Below, in pieces: positions 53,795 through 64,000 of a stretch of 64,000 bases of DNA (positions are counted from its first letter, which is position 1; every line of letters starts with the position of its first letter). Below the pieces are notes generated by a model. It saw nothing but the letters and a program-made list of their open reading frames with translations, was not told where the DNA came from and did no database searches. The stretch is from NCBI RefSeq assembly GCF_024763615.1, contig NC_077225.1:3658001-3722000 (forward strand), written 5' to 3'. This DNA is from Phlebotomus papatasi. Its lineage: Eukaryota > Arthropoda > Insecta > Diptera > Psychodidae. The translations under genes were made by a program, and so were the position numbers.

Positions 53795-56700
53795 TTAATT
53801 AGATTTTATGTCTTTCTTGTGATATCGTGCAATTCTTTTGGTGTCGAGATCCTGCAATTCGTAAGTGTCTCCGTGGGAAGACAAAACTCGACACTTTACC
53901 CATGGGAGAAATTTATGCTGAATGCCCTTCACTAGATCGGATTGGCCGAAATTTCTTCGCCAAACTAAGTCCCCTACTTTAAACGAACCCATCCGCTTCC
54001 TAAGATCGTAATGCTTAGCGTTCTGATCATGGGCTTGTTGCAATCTAGAGGAAATATTTTTCCGAGCATCCGCAAGTTGTTTAAGTCTTTCTTTTATTCC
54101 CAAGGGAGATTGGAGATTTGAGATCGAGTATTGCTCTGCATTGGTTATCATTTCTACCCCAAAGTTTATAAAATAAGGACTCATTTTAGTACCCTCATGG
54201 ACCGCAGAATTTATCGCACATTGAATTTGATAAATATGATCCGCCCATTCTTTATGATGATTTTGGATAAATGCACGAATAGACGTGATTATGGTGCGAT
54301 TCACTCTTTCAGTTGGATTTGATTGTGGGTGGTAAAGTGGCGTTTTCCAATTAGATATTGAGTAACTTTGGAGGAATGTTTTAAATAATTTTGACTCAAA
54401 TTGAACTCTATTATCTGATAACACGAATTGAGGAATGCCGAACACACTAAACACACGATTCTCAAGAGTTTCGATGAGCAAAGGAGCCTTAGGACTCCTA
54501 AGTGGGAATATCAGGACAAACTTTGAATATCTATCAGTTACTACTAGGATATCTGTGTACCCTTTCGGAGTACGAACAAGTGGCCCGATGTAGTCAAGGG
54601 AGATGATTTGCCATGGCCGAGAAGCATCCACGAATTTCCCCATAGGGGGAGCTAATGCTACATTGGGAGCTTTAGAGGCCTTGCAAACTTGGCAATCCTG
54701 AATCCACTTACTAACATCTTTTCTCATTCTTGGCCAGTAATAGTAAAAATAAATCCTACTTAGGGTTTTAAAATATCCAAAGTGTCCTGCATTTAGTTCA
54801 TCATGGTACTTACGTATCACCTCATCACGATCTTCCTTCGGAACCACCAGCTTCCACCGATGATCCACAATCCCAACGTCATTCTTCACCCTGCAGTTCT
54901 TATACATCCGGCCATTTTCCACTTTGAATTCTGGATACTTCTGAGGGTCCTTGGTGACCTTGAGGAACAGAACTTGTACCACGGATCCTGAAGTCTGGAG
55001 ACGGCGTCAACGTCGAAACATCTAGAAAGGGCATCAGGAACAATGTTCTCCCTTCCAGGGCGGTGACGGACATCAAAATCGTACTCCTGAAGCTTCAAAA
55101 TCCAGCGCGCCATACGGCCCTTAGCATCCTTCAATCGAAGAAGCCACAAAAGCGCTGAATGATCCGTTTCGACGGTGAATCTAGCTCCCACAAGGTACTG
55201 CCGGAACTTGTCGATACTGTGAAGCACTCCCAGAAGTTCCTTCTCGGTGGTAGTGTAATTTTTCTCCGCAGCCGTGAACTTACGCGACATGTACGCAATG
55301 ACACGCTCCTCCTCCCCCTCACCTTGGACAAGAACGCCCCCGCAACCGAAATCACTACTGTCGGTCTTAACACGGAACGGTTTGGAGTAGTCTGGAGTGG
55401 CAAGCACGGGTGCAGAAACTAAGGCCTGCTTGAGCTCCTCAAAAGCTCTGTCTGCTTCAGGTGTCCATTCAATGGACGTGGGTTTACCCTTGAGAAGATT
55501 TGTGAGGGGCAAAATGGTTGTCGAAAAATTTGAAAAAAAAATAAATTTACGGTACCAGGACATCATCCCTATGATTTGTCGAATACCTTTAACGGACTTT
55601 GGTGGAGTTAGGTTTATGATCGCATCGATTTTTTCAGTGTTGGTAGAAATCCCATCAGCCGAAAGTGTGAATCCCAAAAATGTGAGCTGGGGCACACAAA
55701 ACTTGGATTTGGCCAGATTTATTGTTAAATTGGCCGATTTGAGACGACGAGCAACCTCTCCCAACATACGTATATGGGTCTCAAAATTAGGAGTTATCAC
55801 AAGGATATCGTCCAAGTAGTAGAAGACGTAAGGTTCTAAATCATGGCCTAAAACCATGGACATTAACCGAGCCATCGACATGGGCGAGTTTACTAATCCG
55901 AAGGGAGTTCTCTGGAAACAATACAACTTCCGTCCAGGAAGAGCGAAAGCCGTCTTCTGTTGAGAATCCTGGTCCAAAGGTATTTGGAAAAATGCTTCGG
56001 ATAGGTCAATGGACGATAAATAACTTGTGCCACTCAATTGCGACAAAATGGCTTCAATGTGTGGTAAAGGGAATGTGTCTCGAACCGTGATATCATTCAA
56101 TCCTCTGGCGTCGAGGCAAAATCGAATCCTACCATCTTTCTTTACCCTGACAGTGACAGGATTGAGCCATGGTGTGGGCTCACACTCCCTAAGAACCCTC
56201 AGGTTGAGTAGCCAGTCGATTTCCTGATCTACTTCTCTCATGAGATGAGTAGGGACAGGGTAACAACGCTCATGGACGGGAGCATTGTCTTGAGTATCAA
56301 TTTTGTGAGTGACCAAGTGCGTGCAACCGAACGACTCAGAGGTAGTTACCGGGAATTGTAAAATAATCTCATCGAGATTTGCCCTTTCTTCACTGCTTAA
56401 AATTACGGGATTACCAGAGGTAATTGCATTAGCGACAGGATCAGACGACCCGACGATCCGAAGACCAAATTTCATCCAGAAATCGACTCCCAAAATTAAT
56501 GGAGACGTTAGATCTGGGACTAAAAGGGCTGGCAAAAGATGGGTCATGCCATTATATGAAAAAGGAACGTCGACTAACTCAGAGCATTCATGCGTACTTC
56601 CATCAGCAGTTCTAATGAACACTTGATTTGAACTCACCCGCCTAACCAAACTAGTACCTTTTAAAATACCCCCCGAACCTGACCCAAAACATGTATGTGT

Positions 56701-57279
56701 AGCTCCACTGTCCAAAAGTCCCACGACCTCATGATCGAAAATCTTTACAGTAATATGAGGGCGAGGGTCTCCCTCAAAAGGGGTCCCCAGAGGAGTATCG
56801 TTAACCTCACATACCGAGAAAGACGCGCGACAGGGTCGGGGTCCTGTGGAAGCACACAAAACAGTACATGGTGTATCGGTTAAATCAATCAGAAGGGCAT
56901 CTTGGGAAATTGTAGGCTCATTCGCCACAGGAAGTATTGATTCAACAATATTAGCCATGCTCTGAGTATCGGAAGCATCAGAATCATCCTCTAAACTAGT
57001 ACTGAATTCGCTTGAACCTACTAAAGATTCTTGAGAGGAAAATATTTGAGAAGAGGTCGAAAGCAAATAATCTATATCATTTTCCGGATCCAGAAAATCA
57101 GGGAGAAAAGAATCGAGTTCATCATAGAAATATTCATCATTTGTTTCTATGAAAGTTTTTCCCCCACCCTTCTTCTTCCTTTTACGTCGTTTCTTCTTTT
57201 TGCGGATGATTTGGGAATCGCCTCTACCAACCACCCGCCCCATTGTCCCGGAGAACCTTCCCCCGAACAGGATGGACAA
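53795..57279 (-). pseudogene. Element C pol: protease, RT, RNase H, integrase; one frameshift
   Basis: The first ORF (54886-57279) overlaps the gag end by 133 bases in the -1 frame. It has a Lys/Arg run, the protease site LLDSGATHTCFG, RT with FCLDARGLNDITV, FGLVNSPMSMARLM and YYLDDILVITP, and RNase H with KTDSSDFGCGGVL and ETDHSALLWLL. A frameshift at about 54970-55000 moves to the second ORF (53795-54982), which is integrase: HDELNAGHFGYF...CQVC, Asp in SLDYIGPLV, Asp in LSDNRVQFE and Glu in NPTERVNR. It ends with a GPY/F-like tail (GDLVWRR). The catalytic residues are present, so the frameshift is the only clear lesion. Confidence 0.9.
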
Positions 57280-57979
57280 TTTTTCTTGATCACACCCTCA
57301 GCTCCACAGCCATAGCAAAGAACATTAGCTCGGCGGGGCTGAGTGCAATCATTGACCGCATGGTTTCCTAAGAAACAATTGACGCAAAGGGATGGGCGTC
57401 TTCTTGCATTATTTTGGGTAAATCTTCTATTATTCCCGCGATTGTTGTTCCCAGAATTATTCCTTGAAGATGCATTAGGATTAGTGGTCTGCTCAATGGC
57501 AGAAACGCGCTTCTGTTTTGGTCGCGCCTCATCCCCCGAAATAAGCATGTTATTTTCGCTTATTCTAAGCGCATCTTCCAATTCTGTAAGGGTTGCAAAT
57601 TCGCGGAGGAGAATTGACTCTCTAATTCTGTGATTTAAATTTCTCCTAACCATCTGAACCATCGTTTTTTCATCAAGAGGGGTTTCTAATTCCCTAAATA
57701 AGGATCGCATATCAGCTACATACACCCCCACCCGTTCACCATCTCTCTGTTTCCTCTGCTCAAGTCGACGGCGCACGGACAGATCACAATCAAACCGATC
57801 AAATGTGGTTTTAACGGATCGCGAAAAATCATCCCAGGTGCTGAACAATTCACAAGATCTATACCAACGAAGGGCATCCCCCGAGAGGCATAAATGAATA
57901 CTGGACAAAACTGAAGCCAAAGAAACCCTTTGCGCAGTTGCCATTCTCTCCATTTCCCGTAGGAAAGTTCGAACGTGAG
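57147..57979 (-). pseudogene. Element C gag, C-terminal part with zinc knuckles
   Basis: On the minus strand it has LSGDALRWYRSCELFSTWDD and VGVYVADMRSLFRELETPL, the capsid region of Gypsy Gags, then a basic Asn-rich stretch and CVNCFLGNHAVNDC plus CYGCGAEGVIKKNC, two CCHC-like knuckles. It ends in overlap with pol, which lies in the -1 frame, so ribosomal frameshifting is expected; an AAGAAAAAT run lies at the start of the overlap. Upstream, the gag frame is cut at about 57980 by an inserted LINE. Confidence 0.85.
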
Positions 57980-59817
57980 TTCAATTTTTTTCAATTCAAT
58001 TCAATTCAATATATTTCTCCTCAAATAATGCTTGGTTGCGGCTGCCGCCGACTTACCACGACCGATCTCATCAGGTAAACGGCAGAAACCTTGAATCACA
58101 GATCGTTTAAGCCAAAAATGTATAAAAGTTTTACAATTTATGTTTACAATTACAATTTAAATTGCTGATGAATGGCTGTCGTTGCGTGAGGAAGGGGCAA
58201 CAGAAGCAAGCATAATGAGGGATTATGAGTATCAGCTTGGCCAGAAAAAGGCACGTGTCGCTGACACTAGGAATTCGTGGAGGTGGGATAATAGGTTTTA
58301 CATGTTGTATGGTGTCTGAGCAGTGAGAAAGAGGGTCCAGGGAAGGGGACAGAAGGGACAGAGCACTATGGCAAAAGCACCGCCACACTCAGGAACACCC
58401 ACGATCAGCCCCACCACCCACAGCCAGAGGCCCAGTAAAGAGGGTGTCCCATGGGATAACATTTTAGGATGACAGCGATGGCCTATGTCATACAAGCCCA
58501 CCCTGCACATTGATGGGTAAAGAAGAGGCTGAAGGCCCAGAAAAAACCCCACTAGGGCGACCCAGTAGGAGACGGACCAGGCAACGCGTATCAAGTACCC
58601 CAATTGTTGAATTAAGTTTATGGGACATCCTGACGACAGGAAGCATGGTCGTTGGATGACGGAGCAGACCCCGGGAAATTTCAGGAGTGATCAGACGCAT
58701 AAGTATGCCATAAGTGTCGCCTCAGGAGCAGATGGAAGGAGAATCTGCTTGCAGCATTGGTTCTCAGGTTTCGCGGGAGGTTATTGTATAGGGAGGGTAC
58801 CTGATAAATAAAGCACCTCCTAAATAATTCACTTCTGGGGACAGGTAACGACATTTGGGGCCCCAAACGAGACTCCTGACTCCCTCTCATGCTAAAGTAT
58901 CCGCTTCTCCCAAAGAACACTTTCAAGGTTTTGAAAATATAAAGATATTTAAGAGGGAGTATGGATAGTTCCTGAAACCCATGCCGCAGAGAGTCGCTTC
59001 TCCTCTTCTGCAGATTAGCGCGAAGAGCACTTCTCTGTGCGCGTCGCACAGGTGCGAGGGTAGCCATGTATGCGCCACTCCAGTATGGTAGCCCATATAG
59101 CAATTTGGATTCAATGCATGAGAAATACATGGCTCTCAGCACATTAAGTGGACATAGCCTCGCAATGCGATGGGACCGACTTATCAAGGGTAGGACTGAA
59201 CCTGCAAGTCCCTCTGTGTGGGCCTTCCAAGACAACATCTCATCTATATGAACTCCCAAGTATGTGTATCCTGAAACGAATGGTATTCGGATACAGGTGC
59301 TCAGACAATGGGTGCCAGGACATGAGGGGGAGTGGCTAATCATTTCTCTACTTAGGTTGCCAGACCTGGGTGGCAAAAAGCGAACAGCTCTAGACTTGTC
59401 GCTGAGCGCCAATAGATGATTCACAAAATATGCCCTAATCAACCCTAGGTCATGAGTAGCCTTGCCGCAGGCATCATCCCAGGATCTGCCCCTACAAACC
59501 AGTGCAATGTCGTCGGCGTATGCTACAACCCTTCCCGACACTTGCAACCCAAGGAGATCATTTATATAGATTATGAAAAATAAGGGCCCAAGCACAGTGC
59601 CCTGCGGAACGCCCACGCCCACGCCTCCAGGAGCACTGATGGCACCACCAACTCGTACAGATTGTACCCGACCCCGTAGGTAAGAAGTAAAGAGGTCCAA
59701 GGCGACACCCCTAATACCAAGCTCTTCCAGTTTGTACAGCAGGATTTCGTGAGAAACTGTATCAAACGCCCTGGACACGTCCAAGAACACTGCCAGAACC
59801 TTTTCCCCAGCAGTTCC
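57980..59817 (-). mobile_element. 5'-truncated LINE inserted in element C gag
   Basis: The 3' end on the minus strand is a (TTGAA)n tail at about 57980-58001. The insert starts at about 59817 within reverse transcriptase. Between the stop at 58681 and the tail lies a 700-bp 3' UTR with no gene. Gag-type sequence is found on both sides (DWGITFSG upstream, FLREMERM downstream). Target duplications were not clear. Confidence 0.82.
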
Positions 59818-60060
59818 GCGAATTTCCCCCGAAAAGGTTATACCCCAATCTTTGAGTGGGATGGGTTTGTACGTGGCGAAATCGCGAAGGGGATTCGAAT
59901 TAGAATTATTAGGTGTGTCATTTGGCTGTACATTATCGTTTATATTCACCTGAGGCTCCTCAGTTGGTGGGTGCGTTCGTGGTGGATCAGTAAATGGACC
60001 TCTATTGTTCAAAGGCGGGAGATAATTTTCTTCGGACTGTGGGATGCTGTCCACAGACAA
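58681..60060 (-). CDS. Fused ORF: element C gag segment plus LINE reverse transcriptase
   Basis: The 459-codon frame starts in element C Gag (residues 1-80, Pro/Asn-rich, ending KPIPLKDWGITFSG) and continues without a stop into a LINE reverse transcriptase. The latter has VFLDVSRAFDTVSHEILL, VPQGTVLGPLFFIIYIND, VVAYADDIALVC (YADD active site) and the C-terminal end IYQVPSLYNNLPRNLR. The N-terminal RT fingers and the endonuclease are missing, as is usual for 5'-truncated copies. The RT part has no stop. The join is most simply a chance in-frame insertion. A stop TAA at 60118-60120 separates it from the upstream gag part. Confidence 0.8.
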   Translation of the reverse strand: MSVDSIPQSEENYLPPLNNRGPFTDPPRTHPPTEEPQVNINDNVQPNDTPNNSNSNPLRDFATYKPIPLKDWGITFSGEIRGTAGEKVLAVFLDVSRAFDTVSHEILLYKLEELGIRGVALDLFTSYLRGRVQSVRVGGAISAPGGVGVGVPQGTVLGPLFFIIYINDLLGLQVSGRVVAYADDIALVCRGRSWDDACGKATHDLGLIRAYFVNHLLALSDKSRAVRFLPPRSGNLSREMISHSPSCPGTHCLSTCIRIPFVSGYTYLGVHIDEMLSWKAHTEGLAGSVLPLISRSHRIARLCPLNVLRAMYFSCIESKLLYGLPYWSGAYMATLAPVRRAQRSALRANLQKRRSDSLRHGFQELSILPLKYLYIFKTLKVFFGRSGYFSMRGSQESRLGPQMSLPVPRSELFRRCFIYQVPSLYNNLPRNLRTNAASRFSFHLLLRRHLWHTYASDHS

Positions 60061-61211
60061 GAACTGAGTACCATTTCCACTCCTTAGGATTCCCTGTCGG
60101 ATCCAAGGAGGCGGTTGAGATTATTGTACAGGAGCAGGTTGAGGTGCATCTTCCCTCTGATTGAGTGACATTCGCCTCAAAAATGTGTCCAAGAGCGACG
60201 ACATTGCTCTAATTTCCGACTCCAATGACGAGAATCGCTCCTCAGCTCTGTTTTCCAGAAGCTCTATTCGTCCCTCCATGGCCCTGGCTTCACTTGCCCC
60301 CACCCGATCCTGGAGATCCCTGGGGGTGAATTATGTAAAAATTGTGAACGTTCACTGGTGAAACGTTCACAAGTGAACGATTCACCGCTCGTGTTCACAA
60401 CTGCTAGAAAAGTGATTATGAATGAGTGAGTGAATCAGATGTGGTGAAAAACTGCTAGAGTGAATTTCCAGACGTCAAAACTCATTTTTTTTGTTCAGTG
60501 GCCGTATAGTTTTTCACCAATTTTCTCAGTTTTTGATGAAGTTTTAGCAAAAATGGAGTGAAGTTGGTGTTAAAATAATATAAAGTGTGTACAAATGCGT
60601 GAGCAGTGTCTGTTAATGTGTGTGAGACATTTTGTCAATCATTTCGATTTGTCCGGAGGTGAATACTTTGTACGTGCCGCGAAAATAGTGTTTGGTTGGT
60701 AAATTATATTTCGGCAGTTTTTTGCATCAAATGCTTTATAAACTCGATGATTTCGTATCGTATTATAAACTAGTTATGTGAAAAAGCCTTACTTCCGATT
60801 ATGCAATGCATTTCTCGTCCTAAAAATTGCATTCACCTCCAGTTTCACTCCCGCAAATGACGGTGAAAAACCTAACCTCAAAAAAACGGTGTGAAGTGAA
60901 TCGTTCACCGCTTTCATAATCGCATTTTGGCGATTCACTAGTGAAACGTTCACTCGAGCTGTCAAGTGAATCATTCACCGGCTTCACTTTACTTACATAA
61001 TCCACCCCCTGGTTTCCAACGCCCTCATGCGTTCCTCCAAGGCATTGATGAGTGGTACACCTCTGCCTCTCCCTTGAGATATGGTTGAAGTATTTATTGA
61101 TGTGGATAGCGCAGGATTAGCACTGGGTCCAGGTTGTGGTGTGGAAATAGCGGCAGGTGTTTGCTGGGGTTGCTGGTGGTCCGATGCGGAAGTCGCTCTT
61201 GTTCTGACCAT
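60061..61211 (-). pseudogene. Element C gag N-terminal part, split by a MITE
   Basis: ATG at 61209-61211 begins MVRTRATSASDHQQPQQTPA, a Pro/Gln-rich start, followed by a coiled coil (LINALEERMRALETRG). The MITE at 60324-61006 interrupts it. The coiled coil resumes (ASEARAMEGRIELLENRAEE, FSSLESEIRAMSSLLDTFLR) up to TAA at 60118-60120, after which the same frame continues into the fused ORF. It would be the assembly region of Gag. Confidence 0.75.
60324..61006. mobile_element. MITE inserted in element C gag
   Basis: The ends are GGGTGAATTATGTAA and the inverse TTACATAATCCACC, and CCCTGG flanks both sides (60318-60323 and 61007-61012). Subterminal parts are rich in GTGAACGTTCAC-like palindromes on both sides. 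The 683-bp body is AT-rich and has no ORF. Superfamily is uncertain; the border G and C runs make the duplication length 5-7 bp. Confidence 0.8.
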
Positions 61212-62002
61212 CTCTCAGATTATAAACACAATGAAAATTTGAACGAAAGACTTTAGAAAAGTGAAAAAAATCAAAAATTTTATGAAAATATATTTTAAAA
61301 TTAATTTAAAATTATTTTTTGAATCAATTAAATAATTATATAGGTGCAGGGATTCCTCTTCTTATAAAAAAAAAAGAAAAAGGAAAAGAAAAAAATTGTG
61401 ATGCCTGCACTCTAAAGGTCAACTCAAGATCAAAATTGAGGGCACGAGTTGCAAAGGCCAATGACCCTTGGTGCTTTGCTCTTGAACTTGGGACTTGGTT
61501 AATCGCTTTGCCAAAATCAATTTAAGAGTGATTTGTATCCAATTGGAATTTACAAAAAAAATTATCAAAAGGGGAATAAACGGATCCCACAAAAAAAATT
61601 ACCAATTATATAACAATTCAAATCACCCAAGAGATTATCTAATGGAGATTAACGGCAAGCAATTTTTCCCGCGCAAAGTCCAAGTGATGCAATTTGTTGG
61701 CCCAATTGAGAATCGCGCGCACAAGGAACACTGAACATATGCACAAAATTTACATGCAATGAGGTTTTTCGGATGCTATATTATATTAAAATTAATTAAT
61801 TAATAAGCTAAAGATGATTAGAACTATCTTATATTAAGTGTAATATGAGATAAGTTAATACGAACTAGAAAAAAACGACAAAATTTGTCGACGAAAATTG
61901 GTCGCAAAAATTGCGAAATTGGCGGGAATCACTACGTGGATTCACTACTTCTGGGGCATGAGACTCTATTTCATTCAATACTTGCGTGAGTTCCCACGAA
62001 GA
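61212..62002 (-). other. Leader of element C
   Basis: About 790 bp between gag and the primer site. AT-rich, with short A runs. No gene is seen. Retroelement leaders normally hold packaging signals, but none is recognisable by sequence. Confidence 0.6.
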
Positions 62003-62020
62003 CCTCTAGTTGGGCGCCAA
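62003..62020 (-). promoter_or_regulatory. Primer-binding site of element C
   Basis: TTGGCGCCCAACTAGAGG on the minus strand follows the LTR end TTGTTTTA. TGGCGCCC is a common retroelement primer site complementary to a tRNA 3' end. The tRNA was not identified. Confidence 0.82.
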
Positions 62021-62458
62021 TAAAACAACTTTTCTTCCTGGAAAAAGGCTGGTACATTCTCTAAGTCCCGACAATTTCTACGCACTCTCAGCTCCCGTCC
62101 TCCCCTTAGCTGGCAGGAACCTCCTCTTGCTCGTACTCCCTGGGTTTAAGATGGTGTTGGGCGCCAGTCCTTCCGGACGCGGGAGTCTCCCTGATGGGGT
62201 TCTGTGGGCTTCCTTCTTTCTGCTGATGGTGGTGCTTCACTCTCCAAGATCTCTGCAAAGACACAGACTTTAGTGATATATTCACTTAACTAGAGCTGGG
62301 ACGAGACTGACCTGGACGATCACTTTCACTCTTCACCAAATCACAGAAACGGGACTTTTCACAAACATAGAACTGGTCGACATTCCCCTCTCGGGATAGA
62401 TTGCAGATTGGAGACTTCAATTTAAATTTGTATTCCTCTCTTAAAAACGCACGTTACA
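62021..62458 (-). repeat. 5' LTR of element C
   Basis: Same length as the copy at 51543-51980, with four substitutions. On the minus strand it would start transcription of the element. It lies next to the primer site on the inner side and the AAAT duplication on the outer side. Confidence 0.97.
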
Positions 62459-62462
62459 AAAT

Positions 62463-63746
62463 CTAATCAATGCAACACTTACCGAAGATAACGAAAATAA
62501 GTTAGACTTGAATACGACTAAAATTAAGATTAATTCTTTGATTGAAACACTTAAGGAACTTCAGGGAAATGAAGTTAAAAATAATCATTTTGAACTTTTG
62601 AGGCATATTGAGCAAATCCAAATTCTAGAAATCGAAAAAATGCAACAAGATTTAGATCACCTGCTAACTATCGTTCATTCAGCTATTGGTGGAAGATGCC
62701 ATCCATTACTTCTAAATCCTAATAAATTCGAGCAAGAGATCTTAAAATTGAAATCCAATATTCCAGAATCAGAAATGCTACCAAATATTAATATTCCCCA
62801 GTTATACGATATTGCAGATTTAAAAATAGTAGGTTCACTAGAAAGAGTAATTGCCTTTGTCGAATTACCTTTGTGCCACAAACCTAAATACAATTTGTTC
62901 CGTATTATTCCTTTGCCTTTTTCTAAAAATGAACATTCATATACGATCAACATCAAATACCCTTTCATAGCAGTAGATGAGAGACATGATTCATATGTCT
63001 TGATAAATGCTCATAAACATTCAAATTGCAAAAATATTCATAAATTTCCAATTTGTCATACGAAAATGTTTAGAACTTCAAAAGTAGCTTCATGTGAATT
63101 TTCTATAATAAAAAATACGATTGAAAAATGTAGTCTGTCTCTAATTAATACACAAAGTGATATGTGGATTCATCTTAACAATGACGCATTCCTGTTCGTA
63201 TTATCAAGAAATTTAACAGTGCAACTTCATTGTAATAGCAATAAACAAACCTCAGATCTTGCCCTACCCGCTAAAGGAATTATCAAACTTGAAATGGGAT
63301 GCAGAATAAATTATGACGGCATACGCATTTTTTCAGAAAACTCAGTTACCTCCCATATTGAAGATAATTTCAATGTCGAAAGAATAGGAGCAATCAAGAC
63401 AATCAATATTTCCGATAACCCAATAAAATCTTTAGAACCTTTAACTATTACATCCAACGTGCAAAATGGATACCTACAAGAATTGTTAGACGAATCCCAG
63501 CGTCTAACAGAAAATATGGGGAAAGGGGACCCTTCGGTCTTTCATCAACATATTCTTCCCCATACATCAGGAATGATATCGATTGTCATTTTAAGTACAG
63601 TTATCATTTATTTGATTTACAAAAACCGTAAGAACAAGACAATAAATAAAGAAAGATCAGTCTTGCACTACAGTAAATATTTCATCCCCTATACCTACAA
63701 TATCATCGCCTATAATCCCTACATTCATATCCCCACCAGAACCTAG
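62463..63746 (+). pseudogene. Errantivirus-type env, main part
   Basis: More than 400 codons are open to TAG at 63744-63746. Features are helical heptad-like regions near the start (LIETLKELQGNEVKN), a Cys-rich ectodomain, a hydrophobic membrane segment near residue 360 of the open frame (MISIVILSTVIIYLIY) and a short basic cytoplasmic tail. This fits the fusion-type Env of insect errantiviruses, which sits in the cell or virion membrane. The frame continues in register from the fragment at 51380-51542, so element C is the only break seen here, but the 5' part of the gene is gone. The matching gag and pol are not in the window. Confidence 0.8.
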
Positions 63747-64000
63747 ATTCTCAAATACCATTTAAGAAGAAGAATATATGGAACCTGATAATATACAAAA
63801 CTCATCTCGCAATAATATAGCTAAGTCTATTTTCTTAAGATAAAGAAATGCCTTAATAATTCTTAGTAATAATTTTTAGTAATACGAAACTCTAAAATAT
63901 ACGTATACATAAAGAATCTAAATGATATTTATTTATTTTAGTAAATATTGTTATTAATTATATCTCAAAATTATTAGCACAAAAAAAAATAAAAAAAAGA
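63747..64000. other. AT-rich sequence after env
   Basis: No gene is seen. A 3' LTR of the env-bearing element could start here or beyond the window; no TG...CA unit could be defined. Confidence 0.4.

Larger units (their letters stand above)
51543..62458 (-). mobile_element. Gypsy element C, 10.9 kb, with nested LINE and MITE
   Basis: Two 438-bp direct LTRs (51543-51980 and 62021-62458) bound the element, and AAAT is duplicated outside them (51539-51542 and 62459-62462). On the minus strand the order is 5' LTR, primer site, leader, gag with a MITE and a LINE inside it, pol, a long 3' non-coding part and the 3' LTR. The LTRs differ at four positions by direct comparison. The element sits in an env gene. 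Confidence 0.95.

Overview
The window is repeat-dense DNA from an insect genome, most likely a fly. No prokaryotic signal is seen: genes have GT-AG introns, intergenic DNA is AT-rich, and the element families (P/THAP9-like, PIF/Harbinger, mariner, MULE/Phantom-like, Ty3/Gypsy, BEL/Pao, Jockey-group LINEs, a tRNA-derived SINE) are typical of insects. The species cannot be fixed from sequence alone. Nearly everything recognisable is transposable-element DNA, often nested. The only candidate non-transposon gene is a small IAP-type RING protein at 13910-14416 (minus).

Layout. 1-4.8 kb: a P-element/THAP9-type transposase gene with recoverable exon phases, broken by two frameshifts and one stop. 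5.9-9.1 kb: a Harbinger (HARBI1-type) nuclease, apparently open across three exons, facing a broken Myb/SANT-like gene (10.2-10.9 kb) that is probably its partner. 11.2-11.9 kb: ten 61-bp tandem repeats. 12.2-13.7 kb: an LTR-like element carrying its own ORF. 13.9-15.8 kb: the RING gene, then a dead mariner. 15.9-26.2 kb: two minus-strand Gypsy elements, A split by B; B carries a tRNA-derived SINE in the tail of its integrase. 26.2-28.0 kb: a MULE-like element with 471-bp inverted arms that joins B to a BEL gag fragment. 28.5-36.8 kb: a minus-strand Jockey-like LINE split by a nearly full-length plus-strand LINE, whose ORF1 is in turn split by an LTR-like element. 37.4-37.9 kb is a 500-N gap. 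37.9-42.1 kb: fold-back elements, a degenerate ~295-bp tandem repeat, a duplicated 124-bp unit and a pogo-like element. 43.3-44.6 kb: a second ORF-bearing LTR-like element, beside P-transposase fragments. 45.5-51.4 kb: a BEL/Pao element with one 1584-codon gag-pol ORF. 51.4-63.7 kb: an errantivirus-type env gene split by a 10.9-kb minus-strand Gypsy element (C), which itself contains a LINE and a MITE.

Most interesting signals. (1) Three LTR-like elements (12173-13693, 30594-31483, 43302-44628) share a four-base ATAT target duplication, a TATACTTCGGAAG-like box and a late AATAAA. Two of them encode related arginine-rich proteins upstream of the AATAAA, that is, in what would be the U3 region. 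I know of no such U3 protein in insect LTR elements. (2) Element C has LTRs differing at only 4 of 438 positions, yet its interior holds a MITE, a LINE, stops and a frameshift, which suggests a defective composite copied in trans. (3) The BEL element keeps an open ORF but has poorly matching LTRs and altered protease and integrase motifs. (4) The MULE-like element has long arms, possible captured DNA and no target duplication.
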